Source: Taeniopygia guttata | Lineage: Eukaryota; Chordata; Aves; Passeriformes; Estrildidae | Direction of reading: 5' to 3' | DNA: 64,000 nucleotides | Assembly (NCBI RefSeq): GCF_048771995.1 | Contig: NC_133060.1 | Span: 2,599,501-2,663,500 of the forward strand | Shown: in pieces, positions 13,901 to 24,937 of the stretch | Numbering within the stretch: the stretch's first letter is position 1 | Layout: each line of letters begins with the position of its first letter | Program-made: the position numbers and the translations under genes | The notes under the pieces: model-generated | Seen by the model: only the letters and a program-made list of their open reading frames with translations | Databases searched by the model: none | Told to the model about the DNA's origin: nothing

Positions 13901-14571
13901 AGGATCTGGTCAGGTGCCTTGATGTTTTCTGCTATACTCCAGCACAAAACCTACTAAATGTTGTTACTTTATGCACCCCAACCCTTAGAGGAGATAAATT
14001 CCAACCTAACTCCTGTTAATCTAACATGGAACATCTAATATCTGAGGTAAATTAATTGTCTTGTTCTCATTTACCATTCTTCTGTCCTTATTAGGCAACA
14101 TGGAATTAAAACACTGAAGAGAAAAGGTGGTTGAGCACTTGAAGCCAGTACTAAAGATAAGCACACTCTCCTTTTTTTTCCTTTTCTTAAGAGGCTAGTT
14201 TCTACTTGGGTTTGTTGTACCTTTGCCCTACATCTTTACTTTTATGTGGTAATAGCAAACGAGAAAAAAGAATGAACAGCAAGGACTATATAACCAGCCC
14301 CCTCTCCTTCTACTTCTAGTAAATGCTCAAGAGCTCCAGATAGTTAACAGCCCTTAATTTAGGGAATTGAAAAGTAACAAAAGACAACATCAAATCCTAA
14401 AAAATTATTTAGAATAGCTTTTGTGTGTGTTTTTTTGTGGTTTTCTTTGGTGTTTTTTTTGGAGGGGCAGGGGTTGTTTGTTTATTTGGGGCTTTTTGGT
14501 TGGTTTTTGTTCTGAACAGAGAAGCAGCTTACCTGGATAACTTTTTTCTTTGGTGCATTTGCTGACTGTTC
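10995..14571 (-). CDS. SNRPB2: SNRPB2 (U2 snRNP B''), last four coding exons; N-terminal half missing
   Basis: Minus-strand exons are 14571-14533, 13317-13267, 11759-11671 and 11154-10995, all with consensus splice sites and matching phases (13 codons, 17 codons, 29 codons plus 2 bases, then the rest to TAA at 10997-10995). Together they encode 112 residues: a linker ('[13 protein letters not shown]') and the complete second RRM with RNP2 'YILFLNNL', '[20 protein letters not shown]' and RNP1-like '[11 protein letters not shown]', ending '[12 protein letters not shown]'. That ending separates SNRPB2 from its paralogue SNRPA. SNRPB2 binds U2 snRNA stem-loop IV with U2A' in the spliceosome. The human protein has about 225 residues, so the first RRM is absent. 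The upstream boundary of the first visible exon coincides with the end of the inverted-repeat arm at 14,572, so the gene is either broken here or joined to its 5' half outside the window. A minus-strand AATAAA-type signal lies near 10,788. Confidence 0.93.
11155..14532 (-). other. SNRPB2 introns
   Basis: Three introns of about 0.5, 1.5 and 1.2 kb separate the four exons. They are AT-rich; I recognised no nested gene. Retained introns show that this is genomic sequence and not a processed pseudogene. Confidence 0.8.
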
Positions 14572-15877
14572 CTATAAACGTATACTAATTCACACACAGA
14601 CAGCCCAGTGGTCCCCGTCACACCTTAATACTATTTCTATCTGCGCCCCAAGCTCTGAATTTCTAACTGCATCAGAAGCTTGAAGGCCTCACAAGGCCCA
14701 AATCTGAGGCCTAGACTGGAGTAGCTCAAATCTCATAACTCATGTCCTCTTTCTCTGAAAAATGCTGCAACACACACCAGCTTTGGCTGCCCTCTGGCAG
14801 AGAAGCCCTTTTGCGGCACAGGTTTCTGGGGCAGCAGACGGGCACCGGTGCTGCCAGGGCTCGGGGAAACTCTGCTTCGGCGGGGACTGTGCCTCAGCGG
14901 CTGATGTCAGCGCTCCCCGGGCCCCAGGCTCAGAGCAGCATTCCTGCCCTGGCCCACACGTTCCTGGTCTGTGTCACACGGCCGTGCTTAGGATGGCCAC
15001 CATGTGGGACGTGTCCCGAGGAGGCCGTGCCAGCTTCTGTGCAGGGCCCCGTGCCCTTCCCGCCGCGGCTGCGTTGGCAGCCCTGGGGGCTCCTGCTGCT
15101 CTGAGCCCGCAGAGCAGGGCAGCGTTTGCTGATGGTCTGAGCCGTTCCTAAAGATCCTGTTGGGCTGTCTGACACACCTGGGGCAAGGCATTCCTTCCAA
15201 CCTGGGCCACTCTGGGGGGCTGGGGGTGGCCCCAGGGCAGGTGGCAGTGCGTGCAAGGGCCCTTAGTGACACAGTGCAGCATGGTCACCATGGAATGGAA
15301 CGGGACAGGGTATCCAAGGGCCCTTTGTGACACGGTGCAGCATGGTCACCGTGGAATGGAACGGGACAGGGTATCCAAGGGCCCTTTGTGACACGGTGCA
15401 GCATGGTCACCGTGGAATGGAACGGGACAGGGTATCCAAGGGCCCTTTGTGACATGCTGTGGCATAGGTGTTGGCAGTGACAAGGCCACTCCACAGTGCT
15501 CTGTGCACACGACGAGACAGGACAGAGAGAGCGGTGCTGTAAGGAGCCTTGGCACAGCCACTCGTTCCTTGCTGACTTGGAGATTTCCCGAGGTATTACT
15601 CCTGCAGGTGAGCTTGTGGCCAGCCCAGAGCACTTGGTGACCCCTGGCCTTCCCAAGGCATCTCTTCTGCAGCTGCCCTCGAGGGCAGACCGTGGCATTT
15701 GCTTTGCACCGTCCTTGACAGGAGTCTCCTGTCCTTGTGGCTGGAGCCCCCAAGACCAGAGTGCAGGACTCGCTGTCCTGGAGCCTTGCCAAGACTTCAC
15801 TCTTGCAGGTGCCCTCAAGGCACGACTGCAGCACTTGCTGACTCGGACCTTTTCCTTTTCACCTTCTGCAAGTAGCC
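14572..15877. other. Upstream flank of left MROH gene with a 60-bp tandem repeat
   Basis: About 180 bases at the start may be the remainder of a SNRPB2 intron. The rest is GC-rich, with overlapping ORFs up to 130 codons that show no family resemblance. A 60-bp unit ('gtgacacggtgcagcatggt...') is repeated from about 15,255 to 15,455, roughly three copies; the mirror array at 49,932-50,075 has one unit fewer. Confidence 0.7.
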
Positions 15878-18800
15878 ATGAATCCAGGCAGTGACGCAGA
15901 GCACAGACCTGCGAGCGTGGCCACGCTGGCCTGGGGGAAGGAGGAGAAAGAAGGCCCTGGAGCTGCCCCAGCACAGCAGCCTGAAGAGGTGGAGCAGTTC
16001 CAGCCACTGCAGAAGGGTGAGTGGCAGAGCTGGGCCACAGGGCTGGTGCCTGCAACCAGCTTGGCCCCATGCCATGCCATGCCTTGCCATGCCATGCCAT
16101 GCCATGCCATGCCATGCCATGCCATGCCATGCCATGCCATGCCATGCCATGCCATGCCATGCCATGCCATGCCATGCCATCCCATCCCATGCCATCCCAT
16201 CCCATGCCATGGCATGCCATGCCATGCCATCCCATCCCCTGGGGCCATGCCCATGGACAGGATGGAATAGGGGCCGGGCAGACACCCCACAGCCGTGCTC
16301 CATGCCCTGGGGCGGCGCGGGGCTGTCCCTGCCTGGGCAGCGCAGGGCTGGGCTGTGTTCTCCGGCCTCTCCCGCAGCCCCTCAGCTCGGGCTGCGCTCG
16401 CTCTTTGCCAGGTGCAGCCGTGCAGCGCACACGAGAGCAGGAACGCACCCGTGGCCGCTTCCGCAGAACAGCGCAGGTACCTGCAGCCATCCCCACCTGG
16501 GCTGGGCCTGCTGGCACTGCTCAGCCCAGCACTGTGCTCGGAGCACTCCATGCAACATCCCGGGCTTCTTGCCCTTCTGCTACAGATGGTTTGCAAATTC
16601 ATGAAGAGGATTCGGGAGGAAGAGAGCAGCGTCGTGGGCACTGTGGTCAGAGCGTACTCTCCCATCTTCAAAACCAAGGCCAGTGCTGCCCTGCTGGATA
16701 TGCTTGTGGAGGAGGGTCCTTCCAGCCCAAAGCAAGTGAGCAGCTTGTGGCCTGGCTTTTCTCCTCCCAGCAGTTGTGTGGCCTCCCAAGCCACGCCTGC
16801 TGCTCCCTGGAAGCCTTTGAGGCCATGGCAGTGTGGTGGCAAGGGAAGCACTTCTCTGGGACAGCTGGGCACATTCCTTCCTCTGGCAGCTTTCCAAGTC
16901 TCCCCTGCCTTCTCCAGGTGCCCGCCATGGTGAGGTACATCCACCAGTGGCTGGTGGCCAATGAGTTTCCTGAGTACAATCTGTACAGGCCCCTTCTGGA
17001 TCTGACACAGGCACAGCCCTCTGACGTGGTGATGGCGCTCCTGCGTGTGGCCCCAGTGTGTGACAGGTACGGGGCCCACGTGTCCACAAGGCTCAGCAGC
17101 CCTTCACCCTGTACAGCCTGTCCCAGGTGTCTGACCAACAGAGAATTCCAGGGCCCTCTGGCTGCTCCCTTTGCCAGCCCTGGCCCCTGCCAGCCCCCCA
17201 GCGTGCTGCCATGCTTCCCCCCTGCCCCTCAGGGGCCAGTCCCCACATGGCTGGGCTGCCTGCGTGCTGCCAGTGAGGGGCAGTGGGCAGAGGCAGGGCT
17301 GGCAGAGCAGCTCAGCTCCCCGCTGCCACCCAGGCCACGCTGCTGTGTCCCAGACTCCTCTGAGACAGAGCTCTGACCCCACAGAGCTGCTTTGGCCATG
17401 TGGAAGAGCATCATGTGCTCGCCCAGGACTGCAGAGCCGGCCATGCTCGTACTCCTCGAGGTGCTGGGGAGCTGGCCAAAGCACAGCACGTGCACCTCCG
17501 ATGGGGACCACACGGCTGTCCTTGCCCTGGCTGTAAGTTTCTGCCTTTGCTGGCCCCAAGGCCACCTCTCCAGCAGCTCTCCATCCTCCCTCCCCCACGG
17601 CGTCTCCCTGCCTCAGGCGCTGGGCTGAAACCTGGCCTCGGGGCAGCTTCAGGGCCACCAGGCCCGCTGCTCCCCCTTCGGTGCTCCCCCTGCGTCTCTC
17701 CGGGCCTCTCCCTCCCGTACTGGGCCCTGCCACACGGACACCTCGGCACTGAGCGCTGTCTCGGGCTGCTCTGTCCTTTGCAGGCAACCGTGGTGATGTG
17801 GAAGATCCTCCAGCTGCCCTGTGTGCCACATGTAGTCACCGTGTATTTCCCCTGCCTCTTCGTGCATCTGCTCTTCCAAGTGCTCTTCAGCACTCTGGAT
17901 ATGCCAGAGGAGGTCGATACCTTCTGGAAGGGATGCCAGCAGCAACACGGCCTTGCCACCAACCCCAGCAGGTGCTCCATGCCAGTCCTCCTGTCCTTGC
18001 CACATCCCTGGGCAGGGGCCAGTGCTCCCAGCGTGACTTGGGTTTGCTCTGCACACAGGTTTGCAGAGCAGACCCTGAAGGCCCTGCTCTGCCGACTGCA
18101 CTATGAGGATGTGGTGGTGGCCATGGAAGACAAGGGTGGCTGGGACACACTGCTCTGTGCTGACACCCACCACTGTGCTGTGGGCGTGCTGGCCAGGTGA
18201 GACCCCCTGCTCCCCAGCTGTCCCCGGCATGTGTGCCCTGTGCCCCAGGTGCCCCACACAGTCCCCGTGGCCGTGGGCCAGAAGCCCTTGTCACCAAGGG
18301 ACAGCCAAGGAGGCTGCAAAAGGCTGGGAGAGGAGCGTGCCCAAGAGCAGCAACCTCCCAGAGGGCTCAGCTGCCCCTTGCAGGGTGCTGGAGAAAGGCC
18401 AGACCTCTGGGAGGCAGTCCTGGGAGAGGTTTGTCCCCGCTGGCTCAGGGGTTTGGCTCCTATTTCCTCCTGTCAGAGAAATGCGCCGCGCATCCGAAGC
18501 CGTGTGTTCCGCGATTGCATTCCAGCTGCTCGGGCTGCTCAGCAAAGACACGCCATGCCGGGATTTGGCCGCCCTGGCGTTCCTTGTGGAGGTGAGCCTG
18601 AAGGCCAGCGCTGCCTCGCTCAGCTGCCTCCCGGCTCTCTGCCCTCTCTTGGCCGCAGTGCCTGGGACGGAGCCCGCGCCCTGTGCTGCTGCCTGGGCCC
18701 GGCCCTGTGCGGTTCTGGGCTCCCGCCCGCCGCTCCCCCGTCACTGCCCTGTGCCTTTCAGGTCCTGGAGCGCCTGAACCTGAGTGAATGCCGTGACAGC

Positions 18801-20793
18801 GTCCTGGAGTTCTTGTCAAAGAACCTGCAGAGCGAGTGCAGGGGGAGGCGTCGCTTGGCACTCAGAGGCCTCGTGGTGCTCGGCACCACCAGTGTCTCGG
18901 TGAGAAGAGCGCAGGGGCTGAAGCCGTGCTGCCAGCGTGGGGCTGGGGAAGGCAGTCCCTGGGGCTCGGCTGGCCTTGGGGCACTGAGGCAGCTGCTGCC
19001 AGCTCTCCTGCCTCCTGCTGCAGCTCCCCGAGTGCTTTGGCACAGGCCTTTGGCCCCTGGGCCCTGTGACAGCAGGGTGGTGTTTCACACACTTGTGTTC
19101 CACAAGTAGATGGCCATAAGGATGTGGAGCCTGCATGAACGGCTCGTGGAGCTCCTGCAGGAAAATGACGGCGTCATGCTCAGGATGACCACGGTTCTCC
19201 TCAGGGGTTTATTTCTCTGCAATGGTGCCCCAATAACCAGCGCCCTCGCCCTGCAGCTGGCTGAGGCGCTCCTGCCACTCTTTGACAACGTAAGGCTCTG
19301 CGCCTCCAGCCACGGCCAGTGGGTGCTACCCGCACACTTTGTGCCCTGTGCACTTACAGGCTGTGCCCAGCTGGGCCTGAAGCAGCTGACGCTGAGGTCT
19401 TCCTTCCTTCCTTTCATACAGGAGGATAGCCAGGTGCAGTTGAGCTCCATGTTTATCTTCCGAGACATGCTGGATCGTTTTCCAGAAGAGGAAAAAAAGG
19501 CCCTGAAGGCACACGTGCGCCAGAGCCTGCTGCCACTCTCCTTCCACTGCCATGATGCGAATCAGCGAGTGGCAGAGGTGAGGACTCGGCAGCTGCTGCT
19601 GTTCCCCTGGCAGGGGCTGGGCTGCCCCTGCCCTGGCACCTCGCAGGCTGCAGCCTCCTCCAGGCCCTGGCACAGGCACGGGTCCTGTGCCCTGGGCTGT
19701 GGGGCCATCTCCGCGTCTCTGCTGCTCTCCAGGCTTCTCAGGAAACGCTGCTTTGTGCGGCCGAGTTCCTGAAGCAGAGGGATCTCGAAAAGCTGCTGAA
19801 GAACCAGAAGCCGTGGGAGTTCACCGAGTGCCTGGTAAGGAGGGCCGGGAAGCCGCAGCCCCAGCCTGGAGAAGCCCCCTGAGCGCGGTGCTCGGTGTGC
19901 GGGCTGGCAGCTGTGCCCCTGCCCGCTGCTGCAGCCCGAGGCCGCGCGGGCTCTGCTCCAGGCTCCTGCGGCCCGAGCCGGGTGCCCATGGAGCCCCGGC
20001 CCGGCGGGGCTGCGGGGCCAACCCTTCCCTCCTGCCGCTCTCTGCAGCTGGCAGAGGACAGCAGCAGCGTGGCCGAGCACCTGCGCCGGGCCCTGCCCTA
20101 CCTGCAGAGCCCACAGGAGCCCCTGCGAGAGGCGGCCGTCAGGTTCATGGGTGAGCCACGAGCCGGGCCAGGAGGCCGTGTGGGCACAGGGCTGGCAGCG
20201 CCGCTGGCAGGGAGCTGTGCCGCCGGGCCTGACAGGCTCTGTGTTCCCAGGGACGGCCGGGCGGTACCTGAGGGGGAGGAAGGAAGAGCTCCAGCTCATC
20301 TCTGAGGGTGAGTGAGGGCAGCGGGCTGCCAGCGGGGGCTGGCGGGGAGCTGCGAGCCCTGCCCCGGCTGCGGAGGGCTCTGCTCCCTGTGCGGACCAGG
20401 GCCAGCGTGGGCAAAGCACACAGAGGTTTCAGGGCACCTGGGGGATTCCTGGCCAGCAGCTTCGGGCTGATCCAGCTGGTCCCTGCTCCCTGCTGGCCGT
20501 GGCCAGAGCCGGCTGGGATGGCCCTGGCACAGAGTCCCCTCGGGTCCCCTCAGATGTGGGAACTGACCATGGCTCTGTTCCTCTCTCTTTCAGCCCTTGA
20601 AGGCATGGCCAATGACATCAGTGTCCCCGTCGCAAGCCTGGCAGTTCAAACATTGTACGTCCTCCAGGAAGCAGAGAGAGCTCCATACTCCATCTTTGAC
20701 AACCTGCATGATCGGCTCCGCAGGGCATGGAGGAGACGGCCTCGTCTGTCGGGGCTCGGCTGGCTGCGCTGCTGGAGCTCTGCAGAGAGCTGA
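15878..20793 (+). CDS. MROH7-like: Maestro HEAT-like repeat-containing protein (MROH7-like), left-arm copy, complete 15-exon model
   Basis: Fifteen exons join in frame without a stop: 15878-16016, 16412-16476, 16586-16735, 16918-17066, 17385-17532, 17784-17971, 18059-18196, 18477-18591, 18762-18899, 19110-19289, 19422-19577, 19733-19834, 20048-20150, 20251-20307, 20594-20793. All introns are GT-AG, giving 2,028 coding bases and 675 residues. The protein is a series of paired helices of the MROH type ('MVRYIHQWLVANEFPEYNLY', 'ALAMWKSIMCSPRTAEP', 'MWSLHERLVELLQENDGVML', 'LRRALPYLQSPQEPLREAAV'). MROH proteins are ARM/HEAT solenoids of poorly known function; I recall this family as expanded in songbirds. 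The start is the first ATG, followed by an acidic, proline-rich leader; a longer 5' exon cannot be excluded, and full-length relatives are larger. The MROH7 subtype is less certain than the family. It points towards the palindrome centre, opposite its twin. Confidence 0.85.
16066..16236. repeat. (CCATG)n pentanucleotide array in MROH intron 1
   Basis: More than 30 units of GCCAT with occasional CCCAT interruptions. Because five is not a multiple of three, all frames stay open and produce long artificial ORFs reading as CHAMP-type or MAWHG-type repeats. The mirror array at 49,211-49,320 is about 60 bp shorter. Confidence 0.95.
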
Positions 20794-21464
20794 TCCCAGA
20801 GGCTCTGTCTGCTGGGGCCGCCCGAGCCAGCAGGAATGTTTCCTTTCTTTAAGATTGTTCTTTTCTTTCTCTTTGTTTTACTTTAGCATTGAAATATAGG
20901 ATGTTTTTTAATAGACAGACTCCCAGGATCTTTCTTTTGCTGCCCAGGTTCTGCAGGGCCTAGGGGAAGAGGGACAAAAGGGATCCCTGGCTCAGCAAGC
21001 TGCCCAGGCATGCAGGGTTGCAGGGAAAATGGCCAGAAGCCCCTTGGCCTTTGGTGGTTCTGCCAAAGCCTTTGTGCTGCCCACAGAGCAGATGGGCAGG
21101 GGCTGGAGCTGTGGGGATCTCTGTGAGAGCGGTGCCTGGAGATGGCCACAAGCCCTGTCCCAGGCAGGAAGCGCCATCCGTGTCCTCCTGCCCGTGTGTT
21201 GCTGCCTGGATTGCTGAGGGCTCCCAGGTGCCTCTGGATGGGCTCCTCTGGAGCTCCTGTGGGGCTGCGGCGCTGCTGCCGGGCAGGTTGGCCGGGCTGG
21301 GGAGAGCCTGAGGGGACGGGGCCACGAAGGGATGAGGGGCTGCGGAAGCCCTGACAGGACAAGGCAGTGGGAAGGCACGGGGGGGACGTGTGAGGGAGTG
21401 GGTAACCTTGGCTCGGGGAGGAAAGTGGGTTGGGCCAAAGAGACCACTCACCCCGACGTTCCTG
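20794..21464. other. Sequence downstream of left MROH gene
   Basis: A pyrimidine-rich stretch at about 20,840-20,890 may be 3' UTR; no canonical AATAAA is evident close by. The rest is GC-rich with overlapping, unrecognised ORFs. The whole block is mirrored in the right arm. Confidence 0.4.
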
Positions 21465-21680
21465 TGGCAAACAGAGCACGTTTATTCTCAAGCCCTTCCT
21501 TCTAAAGGGCCTTTGAAAAACCCAGTCTGGATGATTTCACTGGTCTGATCTCTGTGCCCCTTCAGATTCTGGCCTGGGGAATGCCTGCAGCCTTGGGAGA
21601 GCTGTGATGGGCCAGGCCCCTGTCAGTCAAACCAGGGCTGGTACATTCACCCCGTACAAGCCAGGCTGCACGGTGACACG
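21465..21680 (-). mobile_element. LTR-like element (left arm)
   Basis: On the minus strand this reads with an AATAAA polyadenylation motif followed by a GT-rich U5-like end. A diverged relative in the same orientation lies at about 51,380-51,600, sharing the TTTATT, 'catttgaaa/cctttgaaa' and 'gccccttcag...tctggcc' blocks in the same order. A repeated, polyA-bearing element fits an avian ERV LTR; ends and family are not resolved. Confidence 0.35.
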
Positions 21681-21994
21681 GCAACAGAGTGCGAGGCACA
21701 GCTGCGGGTGCTCCCCGTGAACCTCAGCTCTGGGACCACTGCCTGCCCCAAGCTTCAGGGGCTGCAGGGGGAGCCCGGCTGGGCTCTGATCTGGGGCCAT
21801 CCTGCAGGGACAGCTGCACACAGCCTGCAGCTTTGAGAATGGCATTAGTGCCTAGGGTGGGGGGGAAGCTGCAAGTCCTTGACTGCTGTCTTGTGTTGCT
21901 GAGAAGAGGAAGGACATCTTGGAACTGGGGATGCTGTATTTGAAGTCAAGGGGGCAACTTTGTGGTGGGGGACCTGCGTGGGCCAAAAGGACGC

Positions 21995-22318
21995 AGGGGT
22001 GCCGGTCACGAGCAGCTGAAGGTGGGCCAGTGTGTGGCCAGGTGGCCAAGAAGGCCAAGGATGCCCTGGCCTGGGGCAGCAGCAGTGGGGCAGCAGGAGC
22101 AGGGCAGTGACCGTCCCCCTGGGCTGGGCAGCGCTGCGGCCATGGCTGGGAGTGCTGTGTCCACTTGTGGGCCCCTCTGAAGCAGAAAGTCCTCGAGGGG
22201 CTGGAGCGTGTGCAGAGAAGGACACGGGAGCTGGGGAAGGCTGTGGAGCGCAACGCCAAGGAGGAGGTGCTGAGGGAGCTTTAGCCTGGACAACGGGAGG
22301 CTTGTGAGGGACCTTCAG
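21995..22318 (+). mobile_element. CR1: CR1 LINE 3'-region fragment (left arm)
   Basis: The order of phrases is that of the avian CR1 3' region: 'gtggccaggtggccaagaag', 'ggcccctctgaagcagaaag', 'ctggagcgtgtgcagagaag', then 'ttagcctggacaacgggagg'. The copy is truncated at both ends and diverged, so it is inactive. It predates the palindrome, because the mirror copy is at about 43,124-43,447. Confidence 0.7.
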
Positions 22319-23348
22319 ATCCATGGATCCATACATGGCAGTGCTCACCACCAGGGCTGTTTCCCTGCCAGACATGCCCTCACTGCATCCAAGTGCTTTA
22401 GCCACCTGAGGAGGGGACACTTCCGACTTGTGGTTTGTTGGTTTGCTAGGAGGAGAAGCCCTGCTCATTTTCCCTCTTTCCAGCAAGCAAAGAGGCGTCT
22501 GCGCAACCTTTCCTGCCCTTTTCGTGCACTGCATGGGATTCTGATCCAGTTTGATTTTTCCTTGTCTGCCGCAGCAATAACAAAGTCCGTGCTGGCTATC
22601 TCTGACTTTTCCATTTCATAGTTTTCAAGAGCTAAAAGCTGCATTGTGCAGAGGCACCGCTGCTTGCTGATAGCAGCCAGGGAGGACTATCAAATTCATA
22701 GAGTTCATCAAATAGAGTTCTGTTGAGTTAACCCACTTTAATCTGGTCAGAGTCACTTAGAATCCCATCGCTAACAGAGTTGCTGATTTCTCCTTGGAAG
22801 TGGTATTTGTGGATCCGAGGAGGAACGAGGTTATAAATGAGAGGTAACAGCCTGTCCCTCATGCTTCTCTCTTGCCGCAGATGGCAGAAGGAACAGCGGT
22901 CTCTGCCCCGGCTCCCTCTGCTCCTGGAGAAGAAGCCAAAGAGGGGCAAAATGAGCAAGACGATTTTTAAAACTTTAAGAAGGGATAATTAGAGACAAAT
23001 CAATAACAGCGCTGGGTGCTTGGCAATGGCCAGAGGCACACTGGTTAGCCATAGCAACTCTTCTTATCTACTTTTTCCATTGTATTGTCCAAAAACATAT
23101 TCATAAAGATTATACACATTCAAACATTTCTTTGAACTCATTTACTTCTTCCAGGAACTCTTTTGGTTTGACCCCCAACCCGCCTTTCTAGAGTCCGTGC
23201 AGGAATCATGGATTGTTGTTTTGAGGGTTGTGTGTCACTTCCTCACAACAGCCCCCTGATCCCCGATTCAGCTGGGAGTTTGCAGGCCCCAAGTTGGGCA
23301 ACTCCCTGGCGGCTCCCCTGGCAGGGGGACCCTCCTGGAGCAGTTCTG
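22319..23348. other. Unassigned sequence, left arm
   Basis: No gene recognised. At 22,881-22,970 (+) a 29-codon ATG-to-stop frame begins directly after a good acceptor-like tract (cttctctcttgccgcag), and the mirror copy keeps it. It encodes an alanine-, proline- and glutamate-rich peptide with no family match that I know. Confidence 0.35.
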
Positions 23349-23780
23349 TGTCAGGAACCAGAGCTGCATTGGACTTTTTCGGTCTTCAGCTTCTGTTTAT
23401 TCTTATCAAAACTTCAGCACACTGTCTGCACCAGACTCTGCGTGCAGGAAAACAGCACAAAAATGGCCAACAATCTCTTGTTACAAGGCCTTGTAAGTCT
23501 AATCAAAAACTAAGCTACCCAATTAAGAAGTGACACCTAAATTAGTTTTCTTTCTAACCCAGTAACTGACCCCTAAAGACCCACAATGCAGATTATTCTA
23601 CCCAATTACAGGATACCACATAAACCCAAAAAGAAAGAGAAGAAGAAGAAGAAAGAAGAAGGGAACTCAAGACAACACCCTATATCCTCCATCTTGAACC
23701 CATCTATAACATACTAAAAATTCTAAAACCTAAATTTTTCACCCATATGACATACTCCACTACTCTCTGCAATCTCTACA
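23349..23780 (-). mobile_element. ERVK-type LTR (left arm)
   Basis: Read on the minus strand it begins 'tgtagagattgcagag' and ends 'gttcctgacaca'. In between lie 'gggttcaagatggaggatat', a TTC-rich tract, 'ttggccatttttgtgctgtt' and 'agaataaacagaagctga' with AATAAA. This order matches the passerine ERVK-type LTR as I remember it. The mirror copy is 41,673-42,096. I saw no target-site duplication, so it may be a remnant of a longer element or of a rearranged one. Confidence 0.6.
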
Positions 23781-24755
23781 ATCTATTTCACACTTTTGTG
23801 GTTTCTAGCTTACTTTGAAGCTTTGGAAGTTTTCTCCATGAATGAGGGTCAAAGTCAGTGCTCCCCTGGGGGTCAGGACACCCCAGAGCAGACAGAGAAA
23901 TATTCCCGGTGCCCTGGGTTTCCACATCAGCAGGCGACAGTTACTGACAGTCGAAGGGTCAGCGGCAGGGTCCTCATCACACCCGTTCCTTAAACGTTAT
24001 CTGGCCATGCAGACGGTCTTAGCTACTTCCACAAGTACTTTAAATCAACACTGGCTGTTTCACAAATATCTCTGAGTTATGATTGTCAGTTAGTTACAAA
24101 AAGTAAAGCATTAGTTATTATTTCACAACTACAGCTACTTCTGCAAAAGTTAACATTCTAATGCACAACACATGGCATCCACTTCAATATTTTGTAAAAG
24201 CCAAAACTATCATGTATGTTTTTCACACTGTGCACAAACTAAACTATCATCCATGAATGATGTTCTGAGGATATGAGCTACACAGGGGCCAGGGCATTGA
24301 CCACAAAAAGCTGACAAATTATACTACAGCAAATGCATGTTAAAAGTGATTACAAGCTGTACTGTATCTAAATCGTTGCGATTAAGAATAAGTTGCAGAA
24401 GCCAAGACATCACAGCAAAAGCCACAACTACATAGTCCTTTATAACAAACCCAGGGCAGGTGTTTCCCTTGCAGGGAGCACTGGGGCCTTCCCCGGGCCC
24501 CTTCTGCCCTCTGGCAGAGCCGGGGGCATTTTCCAGCACACGCAGTTTGTACCCAAGAGTCGGTGCAGCCGAAAAGGCTCCGAGCGCCTCCTCCCAGGCT
24601 GACTCTGCAGATGCCCCGGCTGCTCTGGGCTCTGCCAGGGCTCTGCTGGGGCTCAGCTCTGGGCGAGGCTGGGCCCGCTCTCCCCTCACATTGCTCCGGG
24701 CAGCTGAGTCACAGAGGGAGGAGGAAGGGACACGCCAAGGGAGTTGAGGTTTAAC
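23781..24755. other. 3' flank of the PAK-like gene, left arm
   Basis: AT-rich from 23,990 to 24,460, then GC-rich. A 148-codon minus-strand ORF (24,324-24,770) is open in both arms but has no recognised domain and overlaps other ORFs, so I do not call it a gene. A minus-strand AATAAA at about 24,757-24,762 is a plausible polyadenylation signal for the PAK-like exons. Confidence 0.4.
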
Positions 24756-24937
24756 AGAGTTTTTATTCAAAAAACTGCCATGCCAAACAGGCTGTCATAA
24801 GAACTGTAACAAACAGGGTGTCCTAACCAACATAACCAACTAGCACTGCTAACTACCATCACTAACTAGTTGTCCTCACTAACTACTGTAACTAACAGCT
24901 GCCCTCAAGTGCTTCATCTCCTCCGCTGCTCCCTCAG

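Noticed and set aside
15285..17376. ORFs of 400-450 codons on both strands over the MROH 5' region, and their mirrors at about 48,071-49,528
   Set aside because: They exist because the CCATG pentamer array is stop-free in all frames; they read through introns of the real MROH gene.
24324..24770. 148-codon minus-strand ORF conserved in both arms
   Set aside because: Conservation is explained by the recent duplication; no recognised domain, no splice or start context, and it overlaps other open frames.
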